Assembly (NCBI GenBank): GCA_902515565.1
Contig: CABXVR010000001.1
Span: forward strand, 1-64,000
Direction: 5' to 3'
Length of the DNA stretch: 64,000 nucleotides
From: an uncultured Bacteroidota bacterium
Lineage (GTDB): Bacteria; Bacteroidota; Bacteroidia; Flavobacteriales; Flavobacteriaceae
The notes under the pieces are model-generated. The model did no database searches, was not told where the DNA came from, and saw only the letters and a list, made by a program, of their open reading frames with translations. This document shows, piece after piece, positions 16,856 through 27,598 of the stretch (positions are counted from its first letter, which is position 1; each line of letters opens with the position of its first letter). Both the position numbers and the translations under genes were made by a program.

Positions 16856-17677
16856 TTAGCCTAATGCAACGTCTAAAGACATCATAATTATAAAGCCGCC
16901 GATAAAGCCTAAGGTTGCAATATCTGTGTACTTATCTCTTTGAGTTTCAGGAATTACCTCTTCTACAACCACAAAAATCATAGCTCCAGCAGCAAATGCT
17001 AATGCATATGGTAATATTGGAATAAAAACTGTTACCGCTAAAGCACCTATAACTGCTGCTATTGGCTCAACAATTGCTGACATTTGACCATACCAAAAGC
17101 TTTTAAATTTACTAGCGCCATTTCTTCTCATCGGCATAGAAACTGCTAAACCTTCAGGAAAGTTTTGAATTCCAATTCCTAATGCTAATGCTACAGCACC
17201 ACCAATTGAAGCTTCAGGAATACCTGCAGCAACTCCTCCAAATAATACTCCTACCGCTAACCCCTCAGGGATATTATGTAATGCAATTGCTAATACTAAA
17301 AGGGTAGTACGATGCCAAGGGGTGTCTGGTCCTTCATTTTCATCATCTCCAAAATTAATATGTAAATGTGGTAATACTTTATCTAAGCCAAATATAAATA
17401 ATGCGCCCAGTCCAAAGCCTAAAGCCGCAGGAAACACAGATCCTCCACTCATTTCAATTGCAGGAGCAAGTAGACTCCAAAAACTTGCTGCAACCATAAC
17501 TCCACCTGTAAAACCCAACATTCCGTCTAACAAAGCTCTGTTCATGCCCTTAAAAAAGAACACTAATGAAGCTCCAGCTGCAGTAAGCCCCCATGTAAAT
17601 AACGATGCGTATAAAGCGCCAAGTACAGGGTCAATTGATTCAAAATAAATTACTACACTTTCTAAAAAAGACTCCAT
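16856..17677 (-). CDS. ZIP-family metal transporter
   Basis: ALHNIPEGLAVGVLFGG and ALGIGIQNFPEGLAVSMPMRR motifs; start placed at MESFLESV. Confidence 0.93.
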   Translation of the reverse strand: MESFLESVVIYFESIDPVLGALYASLFTWGLTAAGASLVFFFKGMNRALLDGMLGFTGGVMVAASFWSLLAPAIEMSGGSVFPAALGFGLGALFIFGLDKVLPHLHINFGDDENEGPDTPWHRTTLLVLAIALHNIPEGLAVGVLFGGVAAGIPEASIGGAVALALGIGIQNFPEGLAVSMPMRRNGASKFKSFWYGQMSAIVEPIAAVIGALAVTVFIPILPYALAFAAGAMIFVVVEEVIPETQRDKYTDIATLGFIGGFIIMMSLDVALG

Positions 17678-17755
17678 TAATATTTTTTTATGCAAATATA
17701 AATAATAAAATAGTTTTGCTTTGTATCTTTGCTTGATAACCAATAATATATTTAT

Positions 17756-18166
17756 ATGTATCCTGCAGAATTAGTTAAACCAATGAGAGAACAACTGACC
17801 GTTAATGGGTTTACAGAGATGTTTTCTGAAAAAGATGTAGATGATTTAATAGAAAAAAAAGGGACAACTTTAATCGTAGTTAACTCGGTCTGTGGTTGTG
17901 CAGCAGCGAATGCAAGACCTGGAGTTATTGCAAGTTTATCAAATTCTAAAACACCAGCTAATTTAGCAACAGTATTTGCAGGCGTTGATAGAGAGGCAAC
18001 CGATAAAGCCAGATATCATATGGCACCATTTCCACCAAGTTCTCCTTGTGTCGCATTATTTAAAGACGGAGAACTAGTTCACATGTTAGAAAGACATCAC
18101 ATTGAAGGCAGACCAGCAGAATTAATTTCTGAAAATTTACAAGATGCTTTTAACCAATACTGTTAA
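17756..18166 (+). CDS. BrxA/BrxB family bacilliredoxin (YphP/YqiW)
   Basis: MYPAELVKPMREQL..., NSVCGCAAANARPGV, HMLERHHIEGR. Confidence 0.95.
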   Translation: MYPAELVKPMREQLTVNGFTEMFSEKDVDDLIEKKGTTLIVVNSVCGCAAANARPGVIASLSNSKTPANLATVFAGVDREATDKARYHMAPFPPSSPCVALFKDGELVHMLERHHIEGRPAELISENLQDAFNQYC

Positions 18167-20268
18167 TTATAAAATAACTTATCTAAAGTTAATTTTTGAG
18201 ACAATCTATTTAAGTTAATCACACTGGTTTTACTAATTTCATTATCTCTTCCATAGTTTTTATATACTGTGTATTTTAAAAATGTAGGATTAATATCTGA
18301 CTCTATACTATAAGTGTCAATATTGATAAGCCATTCTCCTTTTTGAGAATCATCAATTATAAATTCTTCTGTATTGTAACCAAATTTGATTTCATCTACT
18401 AATTGATCTTTGTTTTCAAACTTAGTGTGAGACCAATTAAAGAATTTTTTTGAAGGACTAACAAACTGAACGTTAAACTCAATATTAGAATCACTCCAGT
18501 CAAAAACAACTCTATAATCGTAACCAAAGTTTTTTTGAGCGACAAATGAATTTTTTTTAATATTTAGGTCTAAATCAGGAAGTATTTTTTTTAATACATC
18601 AATAGGGAAATTTTTAAAATCTATTTTATCTCTATGATTAGTGTATAGGTGATAAGCTTCATTTGCAATTGTTTTTTGAAGACCCAAAACTTCAACTTCA
18701 TCAATCTCATTTAAAAGAATTTTTTTATAAATATCGGCAGCCAAAACATACTTTTTGTTTTTAGAATATATTAAAGCTAAATCCCTATAAGATTGCTCAT
18801 GATAAGGTCTTATTTTAAGTAAGTGCTCATAGACTAATTCAGCATCTGTATTTCTATCAATTGACTCCATTTTATACGCTAATGCTTTTAAAGCTTTTGG
18901 ATTACTTTTGGCAGATATAACTGCATCAGTCAGAATATAAAAAGCAAAATCATCATTCCATCTTTTAAAGTAATCATAACAATCAAAATAGTATGGTAGA
19001 GATTTAAATTCTAAATTAGAAGTCTGTCTTGAATATATTTCTTTGGCATTTTCAAAAGAAAATGCTTCTTCAAGTTCCTTTATGTATTGAGAGTTATTTT
19101 CAAAACTAATCATCCCCAATTCTTCTTCATAATCGTTGCCCTTAATTAAGGCCGAATCGAGAGTTTGAGAAGATCCTTTGTACAAGTTATTCATTCTAAT
19201 TACAAAAACTCCTCCTCTTCCAACACTTCCGTATCTATTTGTAGCACCATAAGATTTTAATATGGTGATACTTTCAATTTGTTGAGCATTTATAAAGTTT
19301 GGAAAGTCCTCAAATATTAATCCATCAACATCGTAAATTGCATAGGCAGGGGTGTTCATTGATCCTGTCCCACCACGAATTATAATTCTGGGATTATCAA
19401 AGCCTTCTATTTGAACTCCTGCAAATTTTCCTCTAATTACATCGACCAATGTAGTCGCCCCTGCTGAAATATCTTTTTTTGTAATTGTTGAATTAGAAAA
19501 TCCTACCGCGTCTTTATTTTTTCTGCCATAGCCAGTATCCACTAAATTATCATCATTTTTATTTGTTGAAGATAAAACCACCTCATCTAAAATTTGTGCT
19601 TCAGTTTTTAATAGTACATATAAATCATCAAAATCTTCTACGACTGTTTGTTTTTCTGTCATTCCTAAATAGTTAACTATTAGAATATCTCCAACTTGAG
19701 CGTCTATATTAAAATAACCATCAAAATCAGATTGAGCTTCTACAAGTGAGTTTTTAATCCTAACTGTAGCACCTTGAATTGGTCCCGAAACACTGAACAC
19801 TTTTCCAAATAAATTAGGTCCAGATTCATCTATTGTACTAAGTGATAAATCGTTAAACCAGCTATTGGAGTTTTCATCACGTTCTAAGTAAAATTTATTT
19901 GTGTTTCTTAAAAACTTATATAATTGTGAAACTTTTATCTCTATAGTTTTAAACCCTTTTGCGTTAATCACAAAGATATCATCATCTTTAATAAGCTTTT
20001 CATCATAATTTAAATTAAAAACACCCGCATTGGTAGTAAAAGCACCAATTTTAGTATACTTAAAATTTACATTTGCCAAACTTATAGGCTTACTAGTCTT
20101 TTTGTCTAGGACTGAAGCTTTTATCTTAATTTCGTATTGAGAAAAAATTAAATTACAACAAAGAAAAAATAATAAAAATATATGTTTTTTCATTTTTTTA
20201 AATTTTTTATAAATATAATCAGTATGTTTTTTCAAGCCCGTTAATTCCTTGTTAAATGATTCATTCAT
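18163..20268 (-). CDS. Carboxypeptidase-regulatory-like plus TonB plug-domain protein with TPR-like C-terminus, no evident beta-barrel
   Basis: SGPIQGATVRIKNSLVEAQSDFDGYFNIDAQVGDILIVNYLGM; DVIRGKFAGVQIEG...IIIRGGTGSM...AIYDVDGL plug; TPR-like AELVYEHLLKIRPYHEQSYRDLALIYSKNKKYVLAADIYKKIL. Confidence 0.8.
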   Translation of the reverse strand: MNESFNKELTGLKKHTDYIYKKFKKMKKHIFLLFFLCCNLIFSQYEIKIKASVLDKKTSKPISLANVNFKYTKIGAFTTNAGVFNLNYDEKLIKDDDIFVINAKGFKTIEIKVSQLYKFLRNTNKFYLERDENSNSWFNDLSLSTIDESGPNLFGKVFSVSGPIQGATVRIKNSLVEAQSDFDGYFNIDAQVGDILIVNYLGMTEKQTVVEDFDDLYVLLKTEAQILDEVVLSSTNKNDDNLVDTGYGRKNKDAVGFSNSTITKKDISAGATTLVDVIRGKFAGVQIEGFDNPRIIIRGGTGSMNTPAYAIYDVDGLIFEDFPNFINAQQIESITILKSYGATNRYGSVGRGGVFVIRMNNLYKGSSQTLDSALIKGNDYEEELGMISFENNSQYIKELEEAFSFENAKEIYSRQTSNLEFKSLPYYFDCYDYFKRWNDDFAFYILTDAVISAKSNPKALKALAYKMESIDRNTDAELVYEHLLKIRPYHEQSYRDLALIYSKNKKYVLAADIYKKILLNEIDEVEVLGLQKTIANEAYHLYTNHRDKIDFKNFPIDVLKKILPDLDLNIKKNSFVAQKNFGYDYRVVFDWSDSNIEFNVQFVSPSKKFFNWSHTKFENKDQLVDEIKFGYNTEEFIIDDSQKGEWLINIDTYSIESDINPTFLKYTVYKNYGRDNEISKTSVINLNRLSQKLTLDKLFYN

Positions 20269-20302
20269 TTAGTTAGAAATATTTAATAAGATTTAGGGGG
20301 TA

Positions 20303-21079
20303 CTATTTAAAATTTGCTTTTCGTTTTTTTAGAAATGCATTAGTGCCTTCAATAAAATCTTCAGACTGAAAACAATTACTAAACTCACTTATTTCTGTAA
20401 GGTAACCATTTTCACCGTCTTTAAAATTAGAGTTAACACATTTTATTGAAGCTGCAATAGCACTTGATGAATTAGAAATTATTTTTTTTGCTAAATCTGT
20501 GCTAAACGAAAGTAGGTTTTCTTGAGATGTTATGTGATTTAAAAGACCTACTTTTTGTCCTCTTTCTGCATTAATCATATTGGCACTTAATATCAATTCC
20601 ATGGCAATTCCTTTACCAACTAATTGTGGTAATCTTTGCGTACCACCATAACCAGGAGTTACCCCTAAAGACACTTCAGGAAGTCCCATTAAAGTATTTT
20701 CACTAGCTATTCTTATATGACATGCCATAGCTAACTCTAACCCTCCGCCTAATGCATATCCGTTAATTGCAGCAATAACAGGTTTTGGGTAATTTTCTAT
20801 GAAATCAAAAAGTTTAGTTTGTCCACCCGAAGATAAGTCATGAGCTTGATCTTTAGAGAATTTATAAAATTCGCTAATATCTGCTCCTGCAACAAAGGCT
20901 TTATTTCCTGAGCCAGTAATAATTATAATTTTACAAGACTTATCATTTGATAAATTATCTAATGCAATATGTAACTCTTTTATGGTTGATATATTTAGTG
21001 CATTTAATTTATTTGGTCTATTAATAGTAATTGTGGTAACTCTATCATTTGTATTCACTAATATGTTCTCAAATTTCAT
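20303..21079 (-). CDS. Enoyl-CoA hydratase/isomerase (crotonase) family
   Basis: NKAFVAGADISEF, PVIAAINGYALGGGLELAMACHIRIA. Confidence 0.95.
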   Translation of the reverse strand: MKFENILVNTNDRVTTITINRPNKLNALNISTIKELHIALDNLSNDKSCKIIIITGSGNKAFVAGADISEFYKFSKDQAHDLSSGGQTKLFDFIENYPKPVIAAINGYALGGGLELAMACHIRIASENTLMGLPEVSLGVTPGYGGTQRLPQLVGKGIAMELILSANMINAERGQKVGLLNHITSQENLLSFSTDLAKKIISNSSSAIAASIKCVNSNFKDGENGYLTEISEFSNCFQSEDFIEGTNAFLKKRKANFK

Positions 21080-21081
21080 AT

Positions 21082-22536
21082 TTAATTTTTTGGTAAAGTT
21101 ATAGTAAAAGTAGTCCCTATATTCATTTTAGTTTCAAATTCAATGGTTCCTCCAAAAGATTTAATAATATTACTTATAATTGATAAACCTAACCCCATAC
21201 CGCTTGATTTGGTCGTAAATCTTGGTTCGAATATTTTTAATTTTATCTCTTCATCAATTCCAGATCCATTGTCACTTATTTTAATAATTGCATGTGTTGT
21301 TGTGTTTGATAAAAAAACATCAATAATCGGGTCTCGTTCTTTTGGAACTGACTGAATTGCATTTTTAACTAGGTTAGTTAAAACTCTAATAAGTTGAGAT
21401 TTATCCAAATTTGCAAGCACTTCATTAGAATCATAAGAAAAATTAATAAACTGCTTATCAAAAATATCAAGTGCAGTCTCTATAAGTTCATTTAAATTTA
21501 ATAATTCTTTTTTCTGTTCTGGCATTTTTGCAAAATCTGAAAATGCACCAGCAATTGAACTCATTACATCGATTTGTTGAATTAGAGATTTAGAGAATTC
21601 ATCAACTTTAATGTTGACATTTTTATTTTCAATATTGAAATTCTTTTGAAAAGATTGAATAGTTAGTCTCATTGGGGTCAATGGATTTTTTATCTCGTGA
21701 GCAACTTGTTTTGCCATTTCTCTCCAAGCACTCTCCCTCTCTCCTTTTGCAAGCTTTAAAGCACTATCTTCCAACTCATCAATCATTAAATTATAAGAAT
21801 TAACTAGTTCTGCAAGTTCTTTGGGGGGATTCTTTAGTATTATTTTATTATCGGTTTGAGATAATTTTGTCAACTTTAATCTGCTACTTATTTGAAATAA
21901 TGGCTTAGTTATATATCTGGATAAAAAATAAGCGAAAAATGTAGAAATAATTATAATATTAAACAGAACAAACCCTAAGCTATATAGTATTGAATTTAAC
22001 TTATCATCATTTAAAAAATCAAACTCAAAATAAGGAATGTACAAAATACCAATTGGCTTGTTGTTTTGGTCTTTTAATATGTCATAAGCTACTTTATAAT
22101 TTTTAACGTCAATATTATTTTCTACGAATCTATCTATGTTTTCATTTTTGAATTTCTCAACTATATAACTAGGTATTTTTAGCTCTACTAAATCTATAGT
22201 TGATTCTAAATCTGAATTTTTTAACAGATTTCCATCAAGATCATATAATTTAAATTCAATATTTTGAATTATGGAAATTTCATCTATTTTACTATCAGAA
22301 ATGTTTTTAATAATATCACTATTGTCAAAAGGTGAATTCTCTATAACATAATTAAGACTTAGTATTAATTGTTTCTCTTTTCTCTCTAGTCTATCGTTGT
22401 GATAGTATTCTGACTGGAAGTTGTATTCAATCAAAGTAAGGGTTGCTAAAAGTATTGATGAAACAGCAACCATTAAAATCATAAAAATGAATATTCTAAA
22501 ACGGAGTGAAATTCCTTTTATTTTCATCTTATTCAT
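21082..22536 (-). CDS. NtrY-like sensor histidine kinase
   Basis: AHEIKNPLTPMRLTIQSFQ (H box), NLVKNAIQSVP (N box), DNGSGIDEEI, GMGLGLSII. Confidence 0.93.
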   Translation of the reverse strand: MNKMKIKGISLRFRIFIFMILMVAVSSILLATLTLIEYNFQSEYYHNDRLERKEKQLILSLNYVIENSPFDNSDIIKNISDSKIDEISIIQNIEFKLYDLDGNLLKNSDLESTIDLVELKIPSYIVEKFKNENIDRFVENNIDVKNYKVAYDILKDQNNKPIGILYIPYFEFDFLNDDKLNSILYSLGFVLFNIIIISTFFAYFLSRYITKPLFQISSRLKLTKLSQTDNKIILKNPPKELAELVNSYNLMIDELEDSALKLAKGERESAWREMAKQVAHEIKNPLTPMRLTIQSFQKNFNIENKNVNIKVDEFSKSLIQQIDVMSSIAGAFSDFAKMPEQKKELLNLNELIETALDIFDKQFINFSYDSNEVLANLDKSQLIRVLTNLVKNAIQSVPKERDPIIDVFLSNTTTHAIIKISDNGSGIDEEIKLKIFEPRFTTKSSGMGLGLSIISNIIKSFGGTIEFETKMNIGTTFTITLPKN

Positions 22537-23065
22537 TTCTTAGTTTCTTATATAATTTTATGCCTAAAATTAAAATTACTGACAAAGATATTATACCTAA
22601 AACACCAAATATCCAACTTGTTGAACTCTTTAAAGTTATTAGAAAAATTACTGCAAACAGTATAATTGTTGCTCCTTCGTTCCAGTAGCGCATAAAGTTT
22701 GAAGAATAGTTAATTATATCGCTCTGTAGTTCTTTATAAATCATGTGCGTTTTGATATGATATAATATAAGTATAAAAACAAAAACTAGTTTAACTTTCA
22801 TCCATTCAAAATTTATTAACCCTGGATTTAATACAAATAAAAATATAGCGAACCCTGTAGCCAAAATAGCAGAAGGCCATGTAATTATTAGCCAAAGCCT
22901 TTTTGTCATAATTTTAAATTGATTTATTAGGATTTCTTTTTCAGTTTGTGGTTTTGTGTTTGCTTCAATATGATAAATGAAAAGCCTTGGAATATAAAAC
23001 AGTCCTGCAAACCATGTTATGACAAAAATCAAGTGTAATGCTTTTATGTAATTATAGTATTCCAT
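22529..23065 (-). CDS. hemJ: HemJ-like protoporphyrinogen oxidase
   Basis: KALHLIFVITWFAGLFYIPRLFIYH...MKVKLVFVFILILYHI...FMRYWNEGATIILF typical of HemJ. Confidence 0.88.
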   Translation of the reverse strand: MEYYNYIKALHLIFVITWFAGLFYIPRLFIYHIEANTKPQTEKEILINQFKIMTKRLWLIITWPSAILATGFAIFLFVLNPGLINFEWMKVKLVFVFILILYHIKTHMIYKELQSDIINYSSNFMRYWNEGATIILFAVIFLITLKSSTSWIFGVLGIISLSVILILGIKLYKKLRNE

Positions 23066-23068
23066 GAC

Positions 23069-26000
23069 TTATTCAATAGAAATTAGATAATTTAATTTAT
23101 TGTTGTTAAATAATTCATTAAAACTTTTTACTTCTTCAATCATTAATTTATCAAAAATTTCAAGATTTGTGTTTATCTGATCTGTTAAATATTCTTTAAC
23201 TGCAATATCTTGTTCAGTTGGAGAAAAATCACCCATTGACACTAAAGAATTTAAGTGTCCTAACTTATTTGTAAGTCTAATAGGAAAATTTAACGGGTCT
23301 TGACCACTTCTGTTTTGAGTTTGGTATAAAGCTTTTTCAATTTTTGATAAATCATCACTTAGCGCAGTTGCTTTTTCTTTTAACATGGCTAAGTTATCTT
23401 GATTATATGTTGAGGTAAATTTTAATAATTGACTTTTTATACTTCTAATAGTTTTAATAGACTTATGTGCCTTGTCCATTGTTTTATTGATCGAATTAAT
23501 AAAATCAAATTGCTCTTGCATTGATTTAATTGAACTTTCAGATCTTGGATCAATATTGATTTTAAAAGGTTTCTGATGAACAACTCCATTAACATTTAGC
23601 TCAACAAAATAATCTCCAGGAACTGCTTTAGGCCCATTTAAACTAGCCCACCACAAAACCATTCCATCAAAATCACTTGCTCCGTCATAATACATGTCCC
23701 ATGTAAATTTATTAGAGCCTTTTTTAATTTTTAATTTCTTCTCTCCTGATGCTTTATTATTTAGTGAAATTATAGTGTCTTTATTGTTATTCAAATAAGT
23801 CAAAGACACATTATCTTGTTCAGAGTATTTAAAAAGGTTAAAGTAAGTTATAACACCATTTTCAAGGTTTTGACCAGCAGTTAGGCTTTTTCTTGAGCTA
23901 CTTCTGCCAGACATCCTATAAGAACTTTTTGGTATAAATAGCTCAACGTTATGTAAATCGTGGTTTGGAAGTAATTTACGATCTAAAGAATTTATATAGG
24001 ATTGGTGAATAACTGTTAAATCATCTAAAACCCATAAGCTTCTGCCTTGGGTGGCGACAACTAAACTATTGTTTTTTATAGTTAAATCAGTAATTGGCAC
24101 GATTGGTAAATTAAGTTGAAAACTCTGCCAATTTTGACCTGCATCCAACGAAATATACATCCCCGTTTCAGTTCCTGAATATAAAATATTTTTGTTTTCT
24201 GGGTCTTCTCTAACTACTCTTGTAAAATGTTCTTCGTTAATTCCATTAGTAATTTTTTTCCAAGTTTTACCAAAATCTGTTGTTTTATAAATGTATGGTT
24301 TAAAATCTCCTGTTTTATACTTTGTGCCTGCGATGTAGCAAGTCCCTTCATCGAACGAGCTAGGTTCGATACTGTTTATCATCATCCACTCGGGCATTTT
24401 TTTTGGAGTTATATTATCCCATGTTTTTCCTGCATTTTTAGTTAAGTGTACTAACCCGTCATCACTGCCAACCCAAATTAACCCCTCTTTAAGCGGAGAT
24501 TCTTGAGCGGCAAAAATTGTACAATAATATTCGACAGAAGTATTATCTTGAGTTATTGGTCCACCTGAGGATTTTAATTTATTAGGATCATTTCTTGTCA
24601 AATCTGGGCTAATTATATCCCAAGATTGGCCTTCATTTTCGGTTACGTGTACTTGATTTGAAAATGTATAAAGTTTTTTTGGATTATGTTTTGAAAATAT
24701 AATAGGAAAATTCCATTGAAATCTATATTTCATCCCTTCAGCGCCGTGCCCCATGGGGTTATCTGGCCAAACATTAATTGCTCTTACGGATCCAGATTCG
24801 TGATTTACACGTGTCAAAAAGCCATCGTAACTACCTCCATAAATAACTTCATTATTTAAAGGGTCAACAGCAATGTGTGCCGATTCACCTCCAGCAGTGG
24901 GCTCCCAATCTGATTCTGTTATTGATCCATTTGAAGATCTGTGATTAATTCTAATCGTTGAATTATCTTGTTGTGCGGCATAAATTCTAAAGGGGAAACT
25001 ATTATCAGTAGTTACTCTATAAAATTGCGATGTTGGTTGGTTCATATAAGTACTCCAACTTTCACCTCTATCGTATGAAACCTGAGCCCCGCCATCATCT
25101 CCAATAATCATTCTTTTTGGGTCTTCAGGGGAAATCCATAGGTCGTGATGATCACCATGAGGAGCATTATAAGTTTTAAAACTTTTACCTGAATCTGTAC
25201 TTTTATGATATCTAACGTTTAACACATAGACTAAGTTTTCATCTTGTGTGTCAGCATACACTCTTGTATAGTACCAGGCTCTTTGTCTTAGTTTTCTTTC
25301 ATTGTTTATTAATTTCCAGCTTTGTCCTCCATCATTACTTAAATACAAACCTCCTTTGTCCTTATTTTCAACTATGGCCCATACCTTTTCGTTATTAACA
25401 GGTGAAACGGTAACACCAATTATCCCTAATGTAGAATCAGGAAATCCTTTGTTAAGAGATATCTCCTTCCAAGTATTTCCGCTGTCTTCACTTTTCCATA
25501 ATGCAGAACCCTCTCCACCAGAACTTAAACTGTATGGGGTTCTTCTCACATTCCAAGTAGAAGCATATATGATTCTGGAATTTGTAGGATCAATTATTAA
25601 ATCAACTACTCCAGAATCTTCATTAGCATACAAGATTTTATTCCAATTTTTCCCGCCATCAACACTTTTATAAAGTCCTCTTTCATCACTTGGCTTATAT
25701 ATATTTCCTAAAACTCCTGCATACACAATGTCATGATTATTTGGGTCAATGGATATTCTTGGAATATGTCTTGAATTCTTTAATCCTGAAAATTTCCATG
25801 TTTTTCCTGCATCTAAACTCTTCCATACACCATATCCAGAAGAAACATTTCCTCTTACTGTTTTTTCTCCTCCTCCAACATATATAACATTGGGGTCGCT
25901 TTTAGCTACGCTTACAGAACCAATACTGCCGCCAAAAAAACCATCAGAGATGTTTTCCCATTTATTTCCGCCATCTTGTGTTTTCCAAACTCCTCCACCT

Positions 26001-26215
26001 GTAGCTCCAAAATAATAAAGATTCGGTTTGTTTGGTACACCTGTTACCGCAGCACTTCTACCTCCTCTAAATGGTCCAATTAGTCTGTACTCTAATGCTC
26101 CAAATTCACTTTCGTGTTTGTCAAAATCAATGTTGGACTTATTAACTGCATTTGCATTTAAACTAAAAAAAATAAATGTCGAACTTATTATAAAAAATAA
26201 ATATAGTTTATTCAT
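23069..26215 (-). CDS. VPS10/BNR-repeat (WD40/YVTN-like) secreted protein
   Basis: Repeated SxDGGxxW-type motifs (TQDGGNKWENIS, SLDAGKTWKF, SVDGGKNWNKI, SNDGGQSWKLI). Confidence 0.92.
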   Translation of the reverse strand: MNKLYLFFIISSTFIFFSLNANAVNKSNIDFDKHESEFGALEYRLIGPFRGGRSAAVTGVPNKPNLYYFGATGGGVWKTQDGGNKWENISDGFFGGSIGSVSVAKSDPNVIYVGGGEKTVRGNVSSGYGVWKSLDAGKTWKFSGLKNSRHIPRISIDPNNHDIVYAGVLGNIYKPSDERGLYKSVDGGKNWNKILYANEDSGVVDLIIDPTNSRIIYASTWNVRRTPYSLSSGGEGSALWKSEDSGNTWKEISLNKGFPDSTLGIIGVTVSPVNNEKVWAIVENKDKGGLYLSNDGGQSWKLINNERKLRQRAWYYTRVYADTQDENLVYVLNVRYHKSTDSGKSFKTYNAPHGDHHDLWISPEDPKRMIIGDDGGAQVSYDRGESWSTYMNQPTSQFYRVTTDNSFPFRIYAAQQDNSTIRINHRSSNGSITESDWEPTAGGESAHIAVDPLNNEVIYGGSYDGFLTRVNHESGSVRAINVWPDNPMGHGAEGMKYRFQWNFPIIFSKHNPKKLYTFSNQVHVTENEGQSWDIISPDLTRNDPNKLKSSGGPITQDNTSVEYYCTIFAAQESPLKEGLIWVGSDDGLVHLTKNAGKTWDNITPKKMPEWMMINSIEPSSFDEGTCYIAGTKYKTGDFKPYIYKTTDFGKTWKKITNGINEEHFTRVVREDPENKNILYSGTETGMYISLDAGQNWQSFQLNLPIVPITDLTIKNNSLVVATQGRSLWVLDDLTVIHQSYINSLDRKLLPNHDLHNVELFIPKSSYRMSGRSSSRKSLTAGQNLENGVITYFNLFKYSEQDNVSLTYLNNNKDTIISLNNKASGEKKLKIKKGSNKFTWDMYYDGASDFDGMVLWWASLNGPKAVPGDYFVELNVNGVVHQKPFKINIDPRSESSIKSMQEQFDFINSINKTMDKAHKSIKTIRSIKSQLLKFTSTYNQDNLAMLKEKATALSDDLSKIEKALYQTQNRSGQDPLNFPIRLTNKLGHLNSLVSMGDFSPTEQDIAVKEYLTDQINTNLEIFDKLMIEEVKSFNELFNNNKLNYLISIE

Positions 26216-26257
26216 GTTGAGTCAATTTTTATTAATTCTAAAAATAAGAATTATTTA

Positions 26258-27598
26258 TTACACTAATCTTTTTTTTACTTCTCTGATTAAAACTACGCCA
26301 GTTATTATTGTGGCAAGAATATCTGAAATTGGAAATGAAATCCATGCTCCCATTTCACCAAAAAATAAAGGTAAGATTAATATTAAAGGGACAAATAAAA
26401 TTCCTTGACGAAGCAATGCTAAAATTAATCCTGTTTTTGCCTTTCCAATTCCTTGAAAATACGCCGCACCTATTAGCTGAATTGCAATAATTGGAGTTGC
26501 TAAAAATACCCAACGCATTGCAGCAGGAGTTTCTCTGATTACATCGGCATCTGAGGTAAATACTTTAGTTATTTCCTCTGGAAAAATCATTAAAACTAAA
26601 AACACAAGAGTTGCAAAAAAAGAGGCATATTTAATTGCTAAATAAATAACTTCTTTAACACGTTTAAAATTCTTTGCTCCAAAATTGTAACCAGCAATAG
26701 GTAAAAAACCTTGAGTTATTCCATAAACTGGAAATAAAGAAAACATCATCATTCTTCCAACAATTGCATAAGCGGTCACTGAAACTTCTCCGCCATAATT
26801 ATATAATATATTATTCATTAATAAATATGTGATACTTACTGTAGCCTGTCTAGCTAAAGTTATAGATCCTAATGAAGTTATCTCTTTTACAATAGGTTTT
26901 TTTAAAGATAAATGATGAGTTTTAATTTTAAGTTCAGATTTGTCAGAAGCAAAAAACCAAAAAATAAAGATAAAACAAAGTACATATGACCCAGTGGTTG
27001 CCCATGCCGCTCCAGCCATTCCCATATTTAAATATTTAATAAAAACGATGTCTAAAACTATATTTCCTATTGATGGTATCATTAAAGCATACATTGCAAA
27101 TTTTGGTTTTCCTTCTGCTCGAATAACACTATTACCCATCATGGATAAAGCTAAAAAAGGGACTCCATAAAGGACTATGGTATAATATATTTTTGATGGT
27201 TCGTAAATCCCACCCTTACCTCCAAATAAGGGAATAATCGATTCAATAAAGTAAAGGCCTATAAAAACAAAACTAACAGTAATTAGTATTGTAAGGGTAA
27301 TTTGATTAGCAAATGTATATCTGGCTTTTTGAATATTATCTGAGCCTAAAGATCTTGAAATAATCGAAGATCCTCCAATTCCTATAGCCATACCCAAAGC
27401 AGCAATAAAAAAAGAAACAGGTAATACTACATTAATAGCTGCTATGGCTATTGAGCCTATCCATTGACCAACAAATATCGTGTCAATTAAAATATTTAAT
27501 GACATTACTAATATACCTATCGAGGCTGGTAATGCTTGCTTAAATAAAAGTTTTGAGATTGGTTCTATTCCAAGATTTGATGAATTTGTTTTGTTCAT
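26258..27598 (-). CDS. MATE-family efflux transporter
   Basis: 12-TM pattern, LFKQALPASIGILVMSLNILIDTIFVGQWIG, YNFGAKNFKRVKEVI. Confidence 0.95.
   Translation of the reverse strand: MNKTNSSNLGIEPISKLLFKQALPASIGILVMSLNILIDTIFVGQWIGSIAIAAINVVLPVSFFIAALGMAIGIGGSSIISRSLGSDNIQKARYTFANQITLTILITVSFVFIGLYFIESIIPLFGGKGGIYEPSKIYYTIVLYGVPFLALSMMGNSVIRAEGKPKFAMYALMIPSIGNIVLDIVFIKYLNMGMAGAAWATTGSYVLCFIFIFWFFASDKSELKIKTHHLSLKKPIVKEITSLGSITLARQATVSITYLLMNNILYNYGGEVSVTAYAIVGRMMMFSLFPVYGITQGFLPIAGYNFGAKNFKRVKEVIYLAIKYASFFATLVFLVLMIFPEEITKVFTSDADVIRETPAAMRWVFLATPIIAIQLIGAAYFQGIGKAKTGLILALLRQGILFVPLILILPLFFGEMGAWISFPISDILATIITGVVLIREVKKRLV

Noticed and set aside
17322-17648. Plus-strand ORF inside the ZIP transporter gene
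   Set aside because: Shadow ORF; proline/serine-rich composition typical of antisense translation.
25302-25673. Plus-strand ORFs antisense to the BNR-repeat gene (also 24227, 25690, 25749, 26028)
   Set aside because: Low-complexity shadow frames opposite a clear coding gene.
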